Assembly: GCF_001486505.1 (NCBI RefSeq)
Contig: NZ_LN909064.1
Span: 186,001 to 250,000, forward strand
Length of the DNA stretch: 64,000 nucleotides
Direction: 5' to 3'
Source of the DNA: Paenibacillus rubinfantis
GTDB taxonomy: Bacteria > Bacillota > Bacilli > Paenibacillales > Paenibacillaceae
Positions 62,678 through 64,000 of this stretch are shown in pieces; position 1 is the first letter of the stretch, and the number at the start of each line of letters is the position of its first letter. The translations under genes were made by a program, and so were the position numbers. Under the pieces are notes generated by a model. That model was not told the DNA's origin, searched no databases, and saw only the letters and a list, made by a program, of their open reading frames with translations.

Positions 62678-64000
62678 ATGAGACGTTATTTAAGCATTTC
62701 TATATGCTTTGCACTATTTTTGTCCATCCTCTCCCCCATGTACGGGGGAGGGGGGACGGTAGCTACGGCAGCAGCGGCAAGTTCTCCAATTACGACCCAT
62801 TTACTAACGGGGAATCGGCATGTGAGTGGTATATATTACGGGAGTGTTGAGCTTCAATTAACTGTATTGAGTTCAGGCTCGGGGATTAGCGAGACGCGGT
62901 ATAGCCTGAATGATGGGGGGAGCTGGGTAACTTACACAGAGCCTGTGATTTTCTCGGAAAAAAAGGTTTATCACATACTTTATCAATCCGTTGATAGTAT
63001 GGGGAATATCGAAGATCCTAAAGAAGTGGGTTTTACGATTAAGCAGGATTATTTTCCGCCTGAGACAAGCGTTGAGGTGATAGGGACAAAGGGACAGAAC
63101 TCCTATTACATTAGCCCGGTGACCGTCGCTTTGAATGCGGTTGACGGGCACTCCGCGATAGACTACTCGGAATACAGTCTTGATGGAGGACAGACATGGA
63201 ATCGCTATGTTCAACCCATTCCGATAAATGATCAAGATAAGACATTCATTTATTATCGTTCCAGGGATATTGACGGTAATATTGAGAAAGCGCAGAAATA
63301 TAAGGTTAATTTAGATCTGATCCCGCCTTCGGTACCTGAATTCGCAATCAGTCCGGACCTATGGAGTAATTCTAGCTTTGTAGTGACTATTTTTGATGGG
63401 ATTGATGGACAGAGCGGTACATTGAAATCGCAGTATCGTATTGAAGGCTCGGAAACCTGGCTGGACTATACGGCGCCGGTTACGGTTAGCGGTAGCAGCT
63501 TCAAGAAGATCTATGCAAGAACGGTTGATTATGCCGGAAATGTGAGTGAAGTTGCCGAGTATACCTTGCAATTTGAGACAGTGGCTCCCGGAAAGCCAAA
63601 TATAGAACTCAGTAAAGCGGTATGGACTAATGAACCCGTCTTTGTCAATATATTTGAGGGCAGCGACGAGGACAGCGGAGTTCGTGGTTACGAGTATAAA
63701 ATAGGATCCGAGTCGGAGGATTGGCTCGTTTATGGTGGGCCATTCTCTGTTAAAGACGAAGGAATCACCAAGGTCTATGGCCGGACGGTTGACGTTGCGG
63801 GGAATATTAGTCTAGCTAGCGAGGCAGAAGTTAAAATCGATCTAACCCCCCCTGCAGCCCCAGCTAATATCTATAAAGTGAATCAATTGGGTACCTCCGT
63901 ATTTATTCGCTGGTCCCCCGGTTCCGACAATCTATCAGGTATAGCTGAATATGAGATTTATAATGGGGATGCTCTTTTAGGAATTACGCAGGATACTAAA
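62678..64000 (+). CDS. secreted Ig-repeat surface protein, 3' end cut by window
   Basis: The ATG at 62678 follows GGAGG by 7 nt and the frame is open to the window end (441 codons). It starts with a signal peptide (YLSISICFALFLSILSPMYG). At least four OmpL47/Ig-like repeats of about 90 residues follow, each with a Y-S-L-D-G-G-x-W-x-x-Y core and an A-R-T-V-D-x-A-G-N end (near residues 55-125, 140-210, 235-310, 325-400). A fibronectin-III-like domain begins near 415. It is close behind the immunity gene (19 bp) and could be a further exported adhesin or toxin carrier. What lies beyond the window is unknown. Confidence 0.85.
   Translation, partial: MRRYLSISICFALFLSILSPMYGGGGTVATAAAASSPITTHLLTGNRHVSGIYYGSVELQLTVLSSGSGISETRYSLNDGGSWVTYTEPVIFSEKKVYHILYQSVDSMGNIEDPKEVGFTIKQDYFPPETSVEVIGTKGQNSYYISPVTVALNAVDGHSAIDYSEYSLDGGQTWNRYVQPIPINDQDKTFIYYRSRDIDGNIEKAQKYKVNLDLIPPSVPEFAISPDLWSNSSFVVTIFDGIDGQSGTLKSQYRIEGSETWLDYTAPVTVSGSSFKKIYARTVDYAGNVSEVAEYTLQFETVAPGKPNIELSKAVWTNEPVFVNIFEGSDEDSGVRGYEYKIGSESEDWLVYGGPFSVKDEGITKVYGRTVDVAGNISLASEAEVKIDLTPPAAPANIYKVNQLGTSVFIRWSPGSDNLSGIAEYEIYNGDALLGITQDTK

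Overview
The window looks like about 64 kb of a Paenibacillus-type chromosome, a spore-forming, saprophytic low-GC-phylum Gram-positive whose own coding DNA is fairly GC-rich. Grounds: AGGAGG-type ribosome sites, lipoprotein-anchored CUT1 sugar transporters with YesM/YesN regulators, a multi-domain secreted GH10 xylanase, a GerA-type germinant receptor operon, a pspA-ydjGHI-like envelope-stress operon, and IS1182-type DNA. This assignment is inference from gene content; no rRNA or tRNA genes were seen.

Region 1 (1-14472) is a plant-polysaccharide (probably xylan) locus. It holds the 3' part of a HExxH metalloprotein, then on the minus strand a solute-binding lipoprotein, an SGNH esterase, a YesM/YesN sensor-regulator pair, two sugar permeases without their own ATPase, an FAD-dependent oxidoreductase, and the xylanase. 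The oxidoreductase gene is interrupted at 5688-5819 by what reads as a Nextera mate-pair junction adapter followed by a misplaced xylanase fragment. That is a sequencing/assembly artefact, not biology.

Region 2 (14729-21150) is housekeeping and accessory: a YitT protein, a MntA/HepT toxin-antitoxin pair, a frameshifted membrane protein, an ArsB-type permease, an antitoxin with a frameshifted HicA-like partner, and an LrgAB/PftAB-like pair.

Region 3 (21714-28439) is a plus-strand operon: ABC importer (binding protein, two permeases, ATPase), DeoR regulator, alkaline-phosphatase-superfamily hydrolase and PHP phosphoesterase. It suggests uptake and dephosphorylation of an organic phosphate or phosphonate, substrate unknown.

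Region 4 (28500-41400) has a 49-codon gene, the pspA-ydjGHI-like operon behind a SigW-like promoter, mscL, an EamA transporter, a DDAH-type enzyme, small membrane and Gly-rich proteins, an SGNH hydrolase, and a heterodimeric ABC exporter with one degenerate ATP site.

Region 5 (41657-54434) has a gerA-C-B germination operon, uridine kinase, a Ca2+-type P-ATPase, two chemoreceptors, an MscS channel and a short-chain dehydrogenase. Region 6 (54466-64000) is accessory: an IS1182-type element inserted exactly in the loop of the second chemoreceptor's terminator, then an AT-richer block. That block holds a 1,822-residue secreted subtilase ending in a HINT domain and an AHH nuclease, an Imm11-like immunity gene, and the start of a large Ig-repeat surface protein. 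The protease-HINT-AHH protein with its immunity partner is the most interesting biological system here: a polymorphic toxin that seems to carry its own serine protease.
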